From: Roseitranquillus sp963749675
GTDB taxonomy: Bacteria > Pseudomonadota > Alphaproteobacteria > Rhodobacterales > Rhodobacteraceae
Reading direction: 5' to 3'
Length of the DNA: 64,000 nt
Assembly (NCBI GenBank): GCA_963749675.1
Contig: CAVVNT010000008.1
Location: 1-64,000, forward strand
This document shows, one piece after another, positions 18,115-27,218 of the stretch (positions are counted from its first letter, which is position 1; each line of letters starts with the position of its first letter). The notes under the pieces are model-generated. The model worked only from the letters and a program-made list of their open reading frames with translations, was not told the DNA's origin and searched no databases. The translations under genes and the position numbers were made by a program.

Positions 18115-19275
18115 GGAACGTCTGATCTACGGCTCGTGCTCGGCGTTTGAGTGACTTCAATGCCCTGACGGTTCTGAATGATGCGCCAAGTCGGCTCATC
18201 CGAGGCGGGCCTCAGATGAGTTCGGTGGTTCGAGGCGGATTCCGCCTCAGGCCATCAGCCGCCGTCGGACCAGGAACAGGTTTCCGAGCCCGAACAGCGA
18301 GAACAGCTGCGCCTGGTTCTTCGCGAGGCCGCGGTAGCGGGTCTTTCGATGCCCGAACTGGCATTTTATCACCCGGAAGGGATGCTCGACCCTGGCCCGC
18401 AGGCGGGCGATGAGCCGGTTGGTGCGCTCGTCGATGGGGTGCAGCTTGCCGCCCTTGGGTGCCTTGCGCATCACGCCCCAGACCTTGCTTTGGGCGCGGA
18501 ATGCCGCCTCCCGCTCGCCACTCACATAGCCCTTGTCGCCGAACACCGCGTGCTCGTCGCCATGCAGCAGCTCATTGAACTTCTGGCTGTCGTGCACCTT
18601 GGCGGTGCTGGCTTCCATCGAGTGGACCACACCGCTGTCGAGATCGACGCCGACATGCGCCTTCATCCCGAAGTACCATGTGTTGCCCTTCTTCGTGCTG
18701 CTCATCTCCGGGTCCCGCGCCCTCTGCTTGTTCTTCGTCGAGCTCGGCGCGTCGATCAGCGTCGCATCAACCAGCGTGCCTTCGCGCAGCAGGATGCCCC
18801 GCTCGCGCAAGTAGGCGTTCACCGCCTCGAAGATCGCGCGGGTCAGCTCGTGCCGCTCCAGAAGGTGGCGGAAGTTGAGGATGGTCGTCTCGTCCGGGAT
18901 CGCATCGTCGCCCAGCTCCAGGGGCCAGCAAACCGGCGCATCGCGTCGCTGTCGTAGAGCGCCTCTTCGGCCGCCGGGTCCGACAGCGCATACCATTGCT
19001 GGAGGCAGTAAAGCCGGAGCATCACCTCCAGCGGCATCGGTGGCCGCCCGCCCTTCGGTCCCGCCTTCGGATAGTGCGGCTCGATCAGCGCGGTCAGCCG
19101 CGCCCACGGCACCACGGCGTTCATCTCGGAGAGAAACTTCTCGCGGCGGGTCCGCTTCTTCTTGGTGGCGTAGGCCAGCGAGGCGAAGGTGGTCTGCTTC
19201 ATCAGCGGCGCTCCATCGAGTTCGCCGCCAGACTACCAGATCACGGCCCGATACCGTGGTTCTTCAGACCTTCCC
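18115..19275. mobile_element. IS5-family insertion sequence
   Basis: The element is 1161 bp. The left end begins GGAACGTCTGATCTACGG; the reverse complement of the right end begins GGAAGGTCTGAAGAACC, giving imperfect terminal inverted repeats of the GGAAGGT type expected for IS5. It is bounded by a 4-bp direct repeat CCTA at 18111-18114 and 19276-19279. The left copy belongs to the recombinase gene; the right copy contains the TA next to the IS630 element. Confidence 0.8.
18247..19202 (-). pseudogene. IS5-family transposase, one frameshift
   Basis: The N-terminal 90 residues (RGGRPPMP-type segment KGGRPPMPLEVMLRLYCLQQWY, ALSDPAAEEALYDS) are in one frame from 19202. The catalytic part (LVDATLIDAPSS, MKAHVGVDLDSGVVHS, FGDKGYVSGEREA and VEHPFRVIKCQFGHRKTRYRGL) is in another frame ending at 18247. 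One base is missing in the C run near 18920 (FAGPLELGDDA expected). DDE residues are visible in DATLID, DKGY and the E of VEHPFR. Confidence 0.88.
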
Positions 19276-19279
19276 CTAG

Positions 19280-20433
19280 TGTTCCCCACTTGACGGAGGA
19301 TTCCGATCCGCGGTCTGGCGTGTCAGTGTCGGGGCATGAGACGTGATGACGTCTGCCTTTACCTGAACCCCGCTGACCGCGCGGAGCTTCAGGCTCTGGT
19401 CGCCGACCGCAACAGCCCGCGCAAGCTCGTCTGGCGGACCGAGATCGTGCTGGCGACGGCGGACGGCCATGGCACCTTCGAGATCATGCGGCGCGCGAAC
19501 CCCTCGAAGCCCACCGTGTGGCGCTGGCAGGAGCGCTACCTCGACGAGGGCGTAGACGGCGTCAGGCGCGACAAGACCAGGCCTTCGCGCGTGCCGCCGC
19601 TGCCGCGCGAAACGCGCCTCAAGGTGATCGCCGGGACGGTGCGGGAGAGTCCTCCGAACGCCACCCACTGGAGCCGCTCCGCCGTCGAGCGTGGGCCGCA
19701 TCCGGGCGGAGGCCGGTCTGAAGCCCATCTGACGCCCCATCTGACGCGGGGGTTCAAGGTGTCGAACGATCCGATGTCCGAGGAGAAGGTCACCGAGATC
19801 GTCGGGCTCTACCTCGATCCGCCGGACCGGGCGGTGGTGCTGTGCGCCGACGAGAAGTCGCAGATCCAGGCGCTTGACCGGACCCAGCCGGGACTGCCGC
19901 TGAGGAAGGGACGCGCGGCCACGATGACCCACGACGACAAGCGCCACGGCACGACCACGCTGTTCGCCGCGCTCGACGTGACGTCGGGCATGGTGATCGG
20001 CGAATGCCTGCCGCGCCATCGGGCCAACGAGTTCCTGCGGTTCCTGCGCCGCATCCACCGGGCCGTACCGGGGCCGCGCGAGGTGCACCTGGTCCTCGAC
20101 ACCCACGCGACGCACAAGACGCCCGAAGCGAAGGCCTGGTTGGCGAAACATCCTCGGTTCAAGCTGCACTTCACGCCCACCAGCGCGTCCTGGCTGAACC
20201 TCGTCGAGCGCTTCTTCGCCGAGATCACAAATCGGCGCATACGCCGGGGCATTTGTTCCAGCGCCGGTGATCTGGAGGACGCGAACAACGACTACCTGCT
20301 GCATCACAACACAAGGCCGAAGCCCTTCGTCTGGACCAAATCCGCCGAGGATATCCTCACCCGGGAACGTCGCGCCCTGGACGCCCTCGATGAAATCCGC
20401 GGAAATCGGTAGCAGCCGTCAGACTCGGAACAC
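19280..20433. mobile_element. IS630-family insertion sequence
   Basis: The element is 1154 bp, flanked by TA on both sides (19278-19279 and 20434-20435) as expected for IS630 insertion. The left end GTGTTCCCCACTTGACGG and the reverse-complemented right end GTGTTCCGAGTCTGACGG match at 13 of 18 positions. It begins where the IS5 target repeat ends and lies inside the left target repeat of the next element. Confidence 0.85.
19336..20412 (+). CDS. IS630-family transposase
   Basis: The 358-residue transposase has an N-terminal HTH (SKPTVWRWQERYLDEGVDG) and the DDE core: CADEKSQIQALDRTQPGLP, HLVLDTHATHKT and NLVERFFAEITNRRIRRG. Around 19665-19760 the sequence between the HTH and core is unlike the family, and a short duplicated stretch (CCCATCTGACGC repeated at about 19727 and 19738) suggests local indels that happen to keep the frame open. 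It may therefore be inactive even though the frame is intact. Confidence 0.88.
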   Translation: MRRDDVCLYLNPADRAELQALVADRNSPRKLVWRTEIVLATADGHGTFEIMRRANPSKPTVWRWQERYLDEGVDGVRRDKTRPSRVPPLPRETRLKVIAGTVRESPPNATHWSRSAVERGPHPGGGRSEAHLTPHLTRGFKVSNDPMSEEKVTEIVGLYLDPPDRAVVLCADEKSQIQALDRTQPGLPLRKGRAATMTHDDKRHGTTTLFAALDVTSGMVIGECLPRHRANEFLRFLRRIHRAVPGPREVHLVLDTHATHKTPEAKAWLAKHPRFKLHFTPTSASWLNLVERFFAEITNRRIRRGICSSAGDLEDANNDYLLHHNTRPKPFVWTKSAEDILTRERRALDALDEIRGNR

Positions 20434-20440
20434 TAGAGCG

Positions 20441-21950
20441 TTCAGCCTGAACAATCCGATCAGACGGTGGCAGCGCCGGCTGCGTGAGCGTTGTCGGGTC
20501 TGAATGCGCCGAGAATGGCGGCGATCAGGACGACCAAAAATGCCCTGAGGCGGGCGAGGATCTTGCGGATGTTGTGGCCGCAGGCGCAGAGGACGGCGAA
20601 GAGCGCGTCGCCGGTCGTTCCCTTGAGCGGGCAGCGCGTCAGCCGCCGTCGGTCTTCATGTGGCCGATCTCCGGCTCGATGGCGCTGCGGCGGCGCAGGA
20701 GCCTGGCGAGTGCCGGCGTGATGCCTCTGCGGGTGCCGCTGATCAGCACGCGCGTGGTCTCGACGCCGTGCCCACGGTCGCCGCGGTCGACGACGGCGAG
20801 GGACGGACGGCGGTCGGTCAGCACCTCGACCTGCTCGAGAGCCTCGGCGAGGGTGTGGCCGTCGTAGGGGTTGCCCGGCAGCGCCCGCATGCCGACGATG
20901 AAGCCCTCGCGGGTGGTGGCGGCGACGCTGACCTTGGTGCCGAACTCGTAGCGCACCCGCGCCTTGCCCTTGGAGATGCAGTCCACCTCGGGCTCGTGCA
21001 GGCTGTAGATCCTGCCGCTGTCCTTCGGCTTCTGGTGCAGGAGCCGCGAGGTCAGGATGCGCTCGCGCAGGGGTCCTTGGGGGATGTCCTCGAGCCGGCG
21101 GCGCAGGTCGCGCATGACCCGGCCGGTATAGCCCTTCAGCGTGCGCAGCGCCTTGCGCATCCGCTTGAACTGGCGGGCGTGGGCGTACCTTCCGGCCTTC
21201 GCCGCCAGCCGCGGCGCCAGGCGTGCATAGGACTGACGCAGCTCGATCCCGGCCTCGGCGGCAAGCGCCACCAGCTTCTCGCGCGCCTTGTCGTAGAGCC
21301 GGGCTTCGGTCGGATGCGCGATGTTCTTTTCCATCACCGTGGTGTCGACCGACACCCGCTCAAGGCTCCGGTCCGCGACCGTTCCCGAGGCGCGGCCGGC
21401 CTCATTCGTCAGGGAAACGCCCCACTGGGGCCTTTCCTCTTCTTCCTCATTCTTGGTCAGCAGCCACTCCACGCCCTCCTCACCGACCCGCTGGCGCCAG
21501 CGCGTGAGCGAGGAGGGATCGATCGGCGGGCGGTGCTGGAAGAAGGTCTCGCAGCAGAGGTGCTGGTAGTACGGGTTCTCGACCCACCTTGCGACCACCG
21601 CCTCGTCCGACAGGGCGAAGGCGTGCTGGAGATAGAGCAGCCCCGCCACCAGCCGCGGCGACGTCGCCGGTCGCCCGGTGCCCGACGGGAAGAACCCGGC
21701 CCACTCCCGCTCGAAGAACTCCCACTCGATCAGCGTCTCGAGCTTCACCAGCTCGTGGCGCATGTCGATCAGGTCGACCAGGCGCGGCCGCAGCAGATCA
21801 TCCTGCTCGGGCTGGCGGGTCTTCGGTTTCATCGGCGCATCCGAAATCGCAGGGTTCTCGCCGGAATTCTACGAAACCCTGCGATCCAAAAACACGAGAA
21901 ACCAAAGGTTCTTCTTCGAAATCAGCAGCATGTCCCTTGTTCAGGCTGAA
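20441..21950. mobile_element. IS5/IS1182-type insertion sequence (copy 1)
   Basis: The element is 1510 bp with 14-bp perfect terminal inverted repeats (TTCAGCCTGAACAA). CTAGAGCG follows it at 21951-21958 and precedes it at 20433-20440. The preceding copy is itself interrupted: removing the IS630 element restores C-TA-GAGCG next to the recombinase codon. This was therefore the first of the three insertions. Confidence 0.82.
20460..21832 (-). pseudogene. IS5/IS1182-type transposase, C-terminal frameshift
   Basis: The frame from 21832 encodes the family N-terminus (EQDDLLRPRLVDLIDMRHEL, RPATSPRLVAGLLYLQHAF, ENPYYQHLCCETFFQHRPP), the SVDTTVMEKNIAHPT segment and the catalytic VDRGDRGHGVETTRV. After HMKTDG the frame ends early at 20639. 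Adding one base near 20643 restores RLTRCPLKGTTGDALFAVL and CGHNIRKILARLRA, ending near 20460. VDRGYRGHG is usual; here it is VDRGDRGHG. A second, diverged copy lies at 62538-63899. Confidence 0.85.
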
Positions 21951-22392
21951 CTAGAGCGTCTCCTCGACGCCCGCCGCACCGAAGGTGCGCCGCCCTGGAC
22001 CGTCGAGCGCCTGAAACGCGCCGTGAAGACCTACGTCGCGGGCGGCTTTCTCGACGCGACCGTGCTCGCCCGCGCCCGCAGCGCCGACGACCGGCTCATG
22101 GCCATCGCCGCGGGCATCGCCGGCGCCGACTCCGACCTTACCCTGCGGGGCATCTGCGACCGTCTCGAGGCGATGCGAGAGCGCACGCCCCGCGGCCGCA
22201 CCAGGTGGCAGTCGAACTCGGTATGAATGCTGCCGGAGAGGGCGACGAAGCGATGCTGCAGACGCACCGGTTGTCCACCATGCACCTAGACTAGGCCGGA
22301 GCCCGTCCTGCGGCAAGCGGGTGAGAACGCCGACGGCGCGCGTAGCCCGCGGGTTCCTGCCTGCCGGCGTCCGATGAGATGGTAACCCGCGG

Positions 22393-22843
22393 TTACTCCG
22401 CGCCGCGCAGAGCAACCTGGAGGGCGCTCACAGCCTCGGCCAAACGCTCCCGCGGTACATCGGCAAAATCCGTTCGCCCCACCAGACGCAGCTCGCCGCG
22501 CCGCGCGGTGACCTTGATGCCGCCGAAGTGGAACTCGTACTTCTCGCGCTTCTCGCGCGGCCTGTCGGCGGCGGACCAGTCCGCCGCCCAGGCGGTCAGC
22601 GCCTTGATTGCGCCTCGGGCGACGATGCGGCCTCAAGCGTTTCGCGCAGGCGCCCGGGGCCTCCCCGCCCCGCCTTCAACGCCCGCGCGACGTCAACCCC
22701 CAGGTTCCGCGGCACGTCGCGCGGGAATTGCAGCGCATCCCCCAGCGCCTCGAGCAGGAACACGAAAGAGCGGATGTAGCTGCGCTCATCTTGTGGAGCG
22801 AGCCGGAGAGCCGCCCCACCATCGCGTCCCCCAAGTTCGACAT
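22393..22843 (-). pseudogene. parB/repB-like partition protein, C-terminal half (decayed)
   Basis: Reading the minus strand across two frameshifts gives MSNLGDAMVGRLSGSLHKM, then RSYIRSFVFLLEALGDALQF, PRDVPRNLGVDVARALKAG and a C-terminal domain ending VGRTDFADVPRERLAEAV. The RSYI..F..L.EALGDAL.FP..IPR.LG pattern is that of the C-terminal region of plasmid RepB/ParB proteins in Rhizobiales and Rhodobacterales. The other half appears to lie beyond the IS1634-type element at 24695-24945. Assignment is from remembered family patterns, so moderate confidence. Confidence 0.5.
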
Positions 22844-22932
22844 TTGCCGACCAGATTTCGTGTCTCCGGCGCGTGCCGGGTACGCGAATTCAAGGGGTTG
22901 GTAGCCGTTCGGGGTGGATTTCGCCGCAATCT

Positions 22933-24664
22933 GTGTAGTTACACGTCGCATCCCTATGCACATTGCAGTGCAGCTTCCTATGCGGCACTCTGCATTCCAT
23001 GTTCACACGCGTCACCGAGAGCGGCGGGCGCCGCTATCTGCAGATCGTCGAGTCCTTCCGCAACGAGGCGGGGAAGCCCAGGCTGCGCGTCGTCGCCAAT
23101 CTCGGGCGCGTCGACGGAATGAAGGACGGCCAGCTCGACGCCCTCATCCGGGGCCTCAGCCGGGCCGCGGGACGAACCGAACCCGCGAAGACCGAGATCA
23201 CCTGGGAGGGCGCGCGCAGTTACGGCGACGTCTTCGCCCTGCATGCGCTCTGGAAGGACCTCGGTCTCGATCGCGCGCTCGGCCGGGCCTTGCGGTCGGG
23301 GCGTCGCGGAACCGATGTGGAGCCGCTCGTCCGCGCCATGGTGTTCAACCGGCTGTGCGACCCCACAAGCAAGCTGGGCTGCCTGCGCTGGCTGGAGACC
23401 GTGGCGATGCCGGCAATGCCCGAGACCGTCACCCACCAGCATCTGCTTCGCGCGATGGATGCGCTGATGGATCGCGCCGAGCGGGTGGAACTCGAGCTGG
23501 CCAGACAGATCCGCCCGCTGGTCGATCAAGACCTTGCCGTGGTCTTCTACGACCTGACCACCGTGCGCATCCACGGCGAGGGGGAGGTCGCGGACGACCT
23601 GGGCGCGTTCGGCATGAACAAGGAGCGCGGCGGCATCGCCCGGCAGTTCGTCCTCGGCGTCGTGCAGACCGCCGAGGGTCTGCCTCTCATGCACACGGTG
23701 CACTCCGGCAACGTCGCGGAAACGAAGACGCTGCAGGCCATGCTCCAGACGGTTCTCGCGCGTTTCCCGATCCAGCGCGTCATCCTGGTGGCCGGCCGCG
23801 GGCTCCTCAGCCTGGAAAACATCGGTGAGCTGACCGCCCTTGCAGAGCGGGGCGATCGTCGGCTGGAGTTCATCCTCGCCGTGCCAGCGCGGCGTTACGC
23901 CGAGCTGGTCGAGACCTTCCAGGGCCTCGCCTTCGATGCAGAGGGGCTGACCGAGAGCACGTTTGCCGGTCACCGCCTGATCGTCGCCGATGACCCGCTG
24001 CGCGCCGAGGAGCAATCCACCCGCCGCCGCGCCCGCATCGCCGAACTCGAGGCCATGGCAGAGAAGATGGTGGCCCGGCTCGATGCCCAGGACGAGGGCC
24101 AGACCGCCCGGGGGCGCCGCGCTTCCGACCGCGGGGCCTACAGCCGCTTCACCCGCGCCGTAGCCGAGGCGGAACTGGCCCGCTTTCTCAAGGCCGATTA
24201 CACCGCCGACCGCTTCAGCTGGAGCGTCGACGAGGCCGCCATCGCCGAAGCCGAACTCTTCGATGGCAGGCTCGCGCTGATCACCAACGCTCCCGACCTG
24301 ACCGCCGCCGACGCAGTGGCGCGCTACAAGAGCCTCGCCGACATCGAGCGCGGCTTCCGGGTGCTGAAATCCGACATCGAGATCGCGCCCGTCCACCACC
24401 GGTTGCCCGACCGCATTCGGGCCCATGCGCTGATCTGCTTCCTCGCCCTCGTGCTGCACCGGGTCATGCGCATGCGCCTGAAGGCAAAGGGCCACAGCGC
24501 CAGCCCCCGCACCGCGCTCGATCTGCTCGCCCGCATTCATCGCCATCAGGCCCGGATCGCCGAGCGCACTCTCGAAGGCACGACCCGCCCAACCCCGGAA
24601 CAGCTGGACCTCTTTGATGCCCTGACCCTGCCCAAACCCGCCTGACAGAGCCCGTGTAGTTACA
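22933..24664. mobile_element. IS1634-family insertion sequence
   Basis: An intact IS1634-type transposase gene is bracketed by the 11-bp sequence GTGTAGTTACA at 22933-22943 and again at 24654-24664. The sequence is partly palindromic, so it may be the terminal repeats plus target duplication. The exact outer ends cannot be fixed by eye. The element sits inside what looks like a parB gene on the opposite strand. Confidence 0.7.
22999..24645 (+). CDS. IS1634-family transposase
   Basis: The protein is about 548 residues from the ATG at 22999 (MFTRVTESGGRRYLQIVES), the usual start for the family; the open frame extends 36 nt further upstream into the element's end. The DDE-type core contains VVFYDLTTVRIHGE, LPLMHTVHSGNVAETKTL, RVILVAGRGLLS and, near the C-terminus, YKSLADIERGFRVLKSDIEIAPVHH. 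The family normally has VADRG/ADRGM at the second Asp; here it reads VAGRGLLS, so the catalytic Asp appears to be replaced by Gly. The frame is otherwise undamaged. Confidence 0.9.
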   Translation: MFTRVTESGGRRYLQIVESFRNEAGKPRLRVVANLGRVDGMKDGQLDALIRGLSRAAGRTEPAKTEITWEGARSYGDVFALHALWKDLGLDRALGRALRSGRRGTDVEPLVRAMVFNRLCDPTSKLGCLRWLETVAMPAMPETVTHQHLLRAMDALMDRAERVELELARQIRPLVDQDLAVVFYDLTTVRIHGEGEVADDLGAFGMNKERGGIARQFVLGVVQTAEGLPLMHTVHSGNVAETKTLQAMLQTVLARFPIQRVILVAGRGLLSLENIGELTALAERGDRRLEFILAVPARRYAELVETFQGLAFDAEGLTESTFAGHRLIVADDPLRAEEQSTRRRARIAELEAMAEKMVARLDAQDEGQTARGRRASDRGAYSRFTRAVAEAELARFLKADYTADRFSWSVDEAAIAEAELFDGRLALITNAPDLTAADAVARYKSLADIERGFRVLKSDIEIAPVHHRLPDRIRAHALICFLALVLHRVMRMRLKAKGHSASPRTALDLLARIHRHQARIAERTLEGTTRPTPEQLDLFDALTLPKPA

Positions 24665-24694
24665 TTTTTGCCCAACCGGGCATAGCAATATCAA

Positions 24695-24945
24695 TCACTT
24701 ACGCTGTAGCTGTCGAAGTTGAGGGAGCCGGCCGGCGCCGACATCGCGAGCCGCGATGATCGCCACCTGCGCCATCTCGGCGAACGTCAGGTCCTCGCGG
24801 ACCGCTTTCTCCTCGACCATGTCGATCGAGCGCTCAAGCCGATCCTCGTCGCCGCCCACCCGCGCGAGCACCGCCGAAAAACGGTCCTCGCCGGTCTCGG
24901 CCAGAAGTGCGACAGCGCCGTCAGCCGACGCCAGCCCTTCTTGAG
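24695..24945 (-). pseudogene. parB/repB-like partition protein, central part (decayed)
   Basis: The minus-strand frame reads ASQEGLASADGAVALLAETG, then RFSAVLARVGGDEDRLERSI and DMVEEKAVREDLTFAEMAQV. The (E)..VREDL.FAEMA segment matches the core of ParB/RepB partition proteins. It is truncated on one side by the IS1634-type element and on the other by the IS110-type element, and lies downstream of a parA fragment on the same strand, the normal parAB order. Confidence 0.45.
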
Positions 24946-25097
24946 ATGCCGTAATGGGGCTCGACGCGGATCGTCGCCGTCACGGCTTGTTGCTGAGGCT
25001 GGAGAGAGGTGTCGTTGCCCTTGGCACGCAAGGCGTGCCGACGGGATCGTGCCGTGAGGCGCGTCCCAATTCCCTGATAAGGACGAAGGACAACGAC

Positions 25098-26000
25098 ATG
25101 AACATTGTTTATCGGCCTCGACGTCTCGCTGGCAAGCACCGCGGTCTGTGTTCTCGACGAACGCGGCAATGTCATGAAGGAACCCAGGGTCGACAGCGAG
25201 CCGGAGGCGTTGATCGCCTTCCTGCGCGGCGTGTCCGGTTCGGTGTTGGCCGTAGGCCTCGAAGCGGGCCCGCTGTCGCAATGGTTGCACAGGCACCTCA
25301 CGGAAGCCGGCTTCGAGGTCGTGCTGATGGAGACGCGCCAGGTAAAGGGCGCGCTCAAGGCCATGCCAATCAGACCGATAGGCGGGACGCAGAGGGGATC
25401 GCCCGGCTTTTGCAGATGGGCTGGTTCCGCCCGGTCCACTGCAAGTCGGTGTCGGCCCAAGAAATGCGGGCGGTTCTGACCGCGCGCAAGGCAGTGCAGA
25501 AGGCGACCCTCGATATCGAGCTATCGCTGCGCGGTGTTCTGCGCAATTTCGGCCTGAAGATGGGAAAGGTTTCCAAGGGGCGGTACGAGGCGCGTGTGCG
25601 CGACCTGGCGGCCGGCACCGCCATGCTGGAGACGATGTCGGAGGCGCTGCTGCGCGTCCGCGCCGGGCTGCGCGCGGAACTGGCCGGGCTCGAGCGTCGC
25701 CTGCAGGACCTGGCAAAGGAGGATGCCGCCTGCCGGCTCATGATGACCATGCCCGGTGTGGGGCCGGTGGTGGTTCCGGTCGTCGAAGGATGTCGGCCCG
25801 TGGGCGGGCCTGACGCCCGGGCGTTACCAGTCCGGGGAAGTGGACATCGTGCGCGCGATCACGCGCGCTGGCGATGTCGGCTTGCGCACTGCGCTTTACC
25901 ATGCGGCATCGGTGATGATGCATCGGGGCAGACCGTCTTGGTTGAAGGCGTGGGGACTGCAAGTCGCCAGACGGCGTGGGACGAAGCGGGCGGTTGTCGC
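25098..26000 (+). pseudogene. IS110-family transposase, several frameshifts
   Basis: Three frames are needed. FIGLDVSLASTAVCVLD from about 25105 carries the first acidic residues; the ATG at 25098 needs one base removed near 25104. KTDRRDAEGIARLLQMGWFR and MTMPGVGP run from about 25370. GLTPGRYQSGEVD, ITRAGDVGLRTALYHAA and WGLQVARRRGTKRAVVA run from about 25795. These are the DEDD N-terminal and transposase_20 C-terminal parts of IS110. The last residues are missing, and the reading ends at the parA fragment, so the insertion was probably followed by deletion. No clear ends are seen, as is common for IS110. Confidence 0.82.
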
Positions 26001-26004
26001 CATG

Positions 26005-26245
26005 GCAGACGGAACCAGAGCTGGCGCCGGTCCTTCTGCGTCTCGCCCTGGGGCAGGGAGGGGTCGTCGGCCAGCTTCTTGCGCAGGGTGACCGCCGGAA
26101 CCCCGAACATAAACGTTGAGATCTCCCAGATAGAGAACGGGCGGAGCGTCTTGAGTTCGCTCGGACTGAATGTGGCACGTCGAACAGCGCTCTGCTGCGC
26201 GAGGCTTCGCGCGTTCATCTCCTGTAGGTCGGAATGGTCCCTCAT
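26005..26245 (-). pseudogene. parA/repA-like partition ATPase, N-terminal fragment
   Basis: From an ATG at 26245 the minus strand encodes DLQEMNARSLAQQSAVRRAT, FSPSELKTLRPFSIWEISTF and DDPSLPQGETQKDRRQLWF. This is the N-terminal HTH domain that precedes the Walker ATPase in ParA/RepA proteins of Rhodobacterales plasmids (F.P...KTLR.FS.WE and D.SLPQG....GRQ.WF). About 80 codons remain; the ATPase domain is missing where the IS110 remnant begins. It is divergent from the DnaA-like replicase and would have been followed by parB. Confidence 0.6.
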
Positions 26246-26640
26246 GGCGTTCCTCGCCTTCTTGGGCTCTGCTCTCCGAATAACGGGACTCCAGCGCTTC
26301 GGCAAAACGTCATTTCCGTAATCGGGAATGTTTGTCCGTTCCGCGGCAATGACGCGACAGAGACCGAGATCGGCACGAACTTTGGTGACAGCCTGACGTC
26401 GTAGAACGCCGGATTCTGGTGACACGGGCCCGCCGTCGCGGTGACCACGCAGCGTTCCCTTCACCTTTGTACCCAAACTTCTTCCGGTTTTTAGCCCTCC
26501 ACTACAAACTCCCGCAGTTTCGGCGCCGTTGACAGAAATCGGGACAACTGCCCAAATCCCGAGAGAAGCAGAAGCGGCTGCACCAAAGAACGGGCCGGAA
26601 AAAGGCACGGGCACTGAGCGAAGCACGGCGATTGCCGGCA
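26246..26640. other. Non-coding segment between parA and the replicase; candidate plasmid origin region
   Basis: About 395 bp, locally richer in A+T than its surroundings (for example around 26470-26520), with no supportable gene. Between divergent partition and DnaA-like replicase genes this is where the replication origin and partition site of such plasmids are normally found. The only structured element I can see is the inverted repeat at 26311-26330. I found no perfect DnaA box. Confidence 0.4.
26311..26330. repeat. Inverted repeat upstream of the parA fragment; candidate partition site
   Basis: CATTTCCG-TAAT-CGGGAATG has 8-nt arms with one non-complementary position and a TAAT centre. 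It lies 66 bp upstream of the parA start. Centromere-like sites of this size occur beside partition operons, but the sequence is not one I can assign to a known parS class. Confidence 0.3.
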
Positions 26641-26641
26641 T

Positions 26642-27137
26642 GGCGCAGGTGCGGCCAGGTACGACATCCTGACGGCGCTGACGCTGATCGGCATGAACGG
26701 GCCGCCTTCGGCGCACGCGTCCATGCTCCGGCTGATCGCGGCAACCGCCGCCCACTACAACTGGCGGCAGGACGAGCTGGTCGTCGAGCAACGCGAGCTT
26801 GCGCATCTGGGCGGTGACCGAGAGAGCAGCCAAGCGCGAAGTCAAACGGCTGCTGGAAGCACGGATCTTGCTGCTCAAGCAAGGGTGCGTGCGAGGCCGG
26901 GTGGCGAGCTACCAATTGAACCTGGCCGAGGTGGCCGCGCGGTCGCGCGACCACTGGGCGGCGGTCGGGCCGGACTTCGCGGAGAGAATGGCGTCAATCG
27001 AGCCCGCGGACGCCAAGGGATACGACCAGCTCGGCTTCGTCGGCCGCTACGTCGAGACGCATCTGAGCCGCAGCCTTTCCGCTGCGATCGAGGCTGAACT
27101 CGGCCCGTTTGACCGGCTGAAGATTGAGAGCGGATGA
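26642..27137 (+). pseudogene. DnaA-like plasmid replication initiator, decayed
   Basis: Joined across one missing base near 26808, the plus strand reads YDILTALTLIGMNGP, AATAAHYNWRQDELVVEQRE, LAHLWAVTERAAKREVKRL and then RGRVASYQLNL; it ends GRYVETHLSRSLSAAIEAEL. The HYNW..DEL..GQRE..RLW.V.E...KRE pattern and the C-terminal Y..THL...L..A segment resemble the DnaA-like replicases of Rhodobacterales plasmids. The protein is about half the expected length, the middle is deleted and the start is unclear (a TGA lies at 26615 in frame). Confidence 0.5.
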
Positions 27138-27173
27138 TCGGCATGACCCTTGAGCTCGCCGCGACGCCGGTTT

Positions 27174-27203
27174 ATGTGTATCATTGAGAAAAGTAATACA
27201 CAT
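27174..27203. promoter_or_regulatory. Perfect inverted repeat, probable VapBC operator
   Basis: ATGTGTAT (27174-27181) and ATACACAT (27196-27203) form an exact 8-bp inverted repeat separated by 14 nt. It lies 15 nt upstream of the antitoxin GTG and immediately before its ribosome binding site. VapBC complexes typically autoregulate through such palindromes in the operon promoter. Confidence 0.65.
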
Positions 27204-27218
27204 CGCAAGGTGATCGCC

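Larger units (their letters stand above)
17563..22226 (+). pseudogene. Serine recombinase (resolvase family) split by three IS elements
   Basis: The GTG at 17563 starts a classic serine recombinase N-terminus (IGYARVSTDDQ) with the VVVRIDRLARS helix. It continues in a second frame from about 17808 (RSLGDPIDTTSPQGKF, AAELERALIRERT) and a third from about 17975 (DPQAIRALRRARKERFHDAL). It reaches MAWEGL at 18114, where an IS5, an IS630 and an IS5/IS1182-type element follow back to back. The gene resumes at 21951, so the uninterrupted reading is WEGLERLLDARRTE. It ends with the C-terminal domain typical of this recombinase subgroup (WTVERLKRAVKTY, RTPRGRTRWQSNSV) and a TGA at 22224-22226 where a Lys codon is expected. 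Confidence 0.85.

Noticed and set aside
22978..24675. Minus-strand open frame of 565 codons
   Set aside because: Antisense shadow of the IS1634-type transposase.
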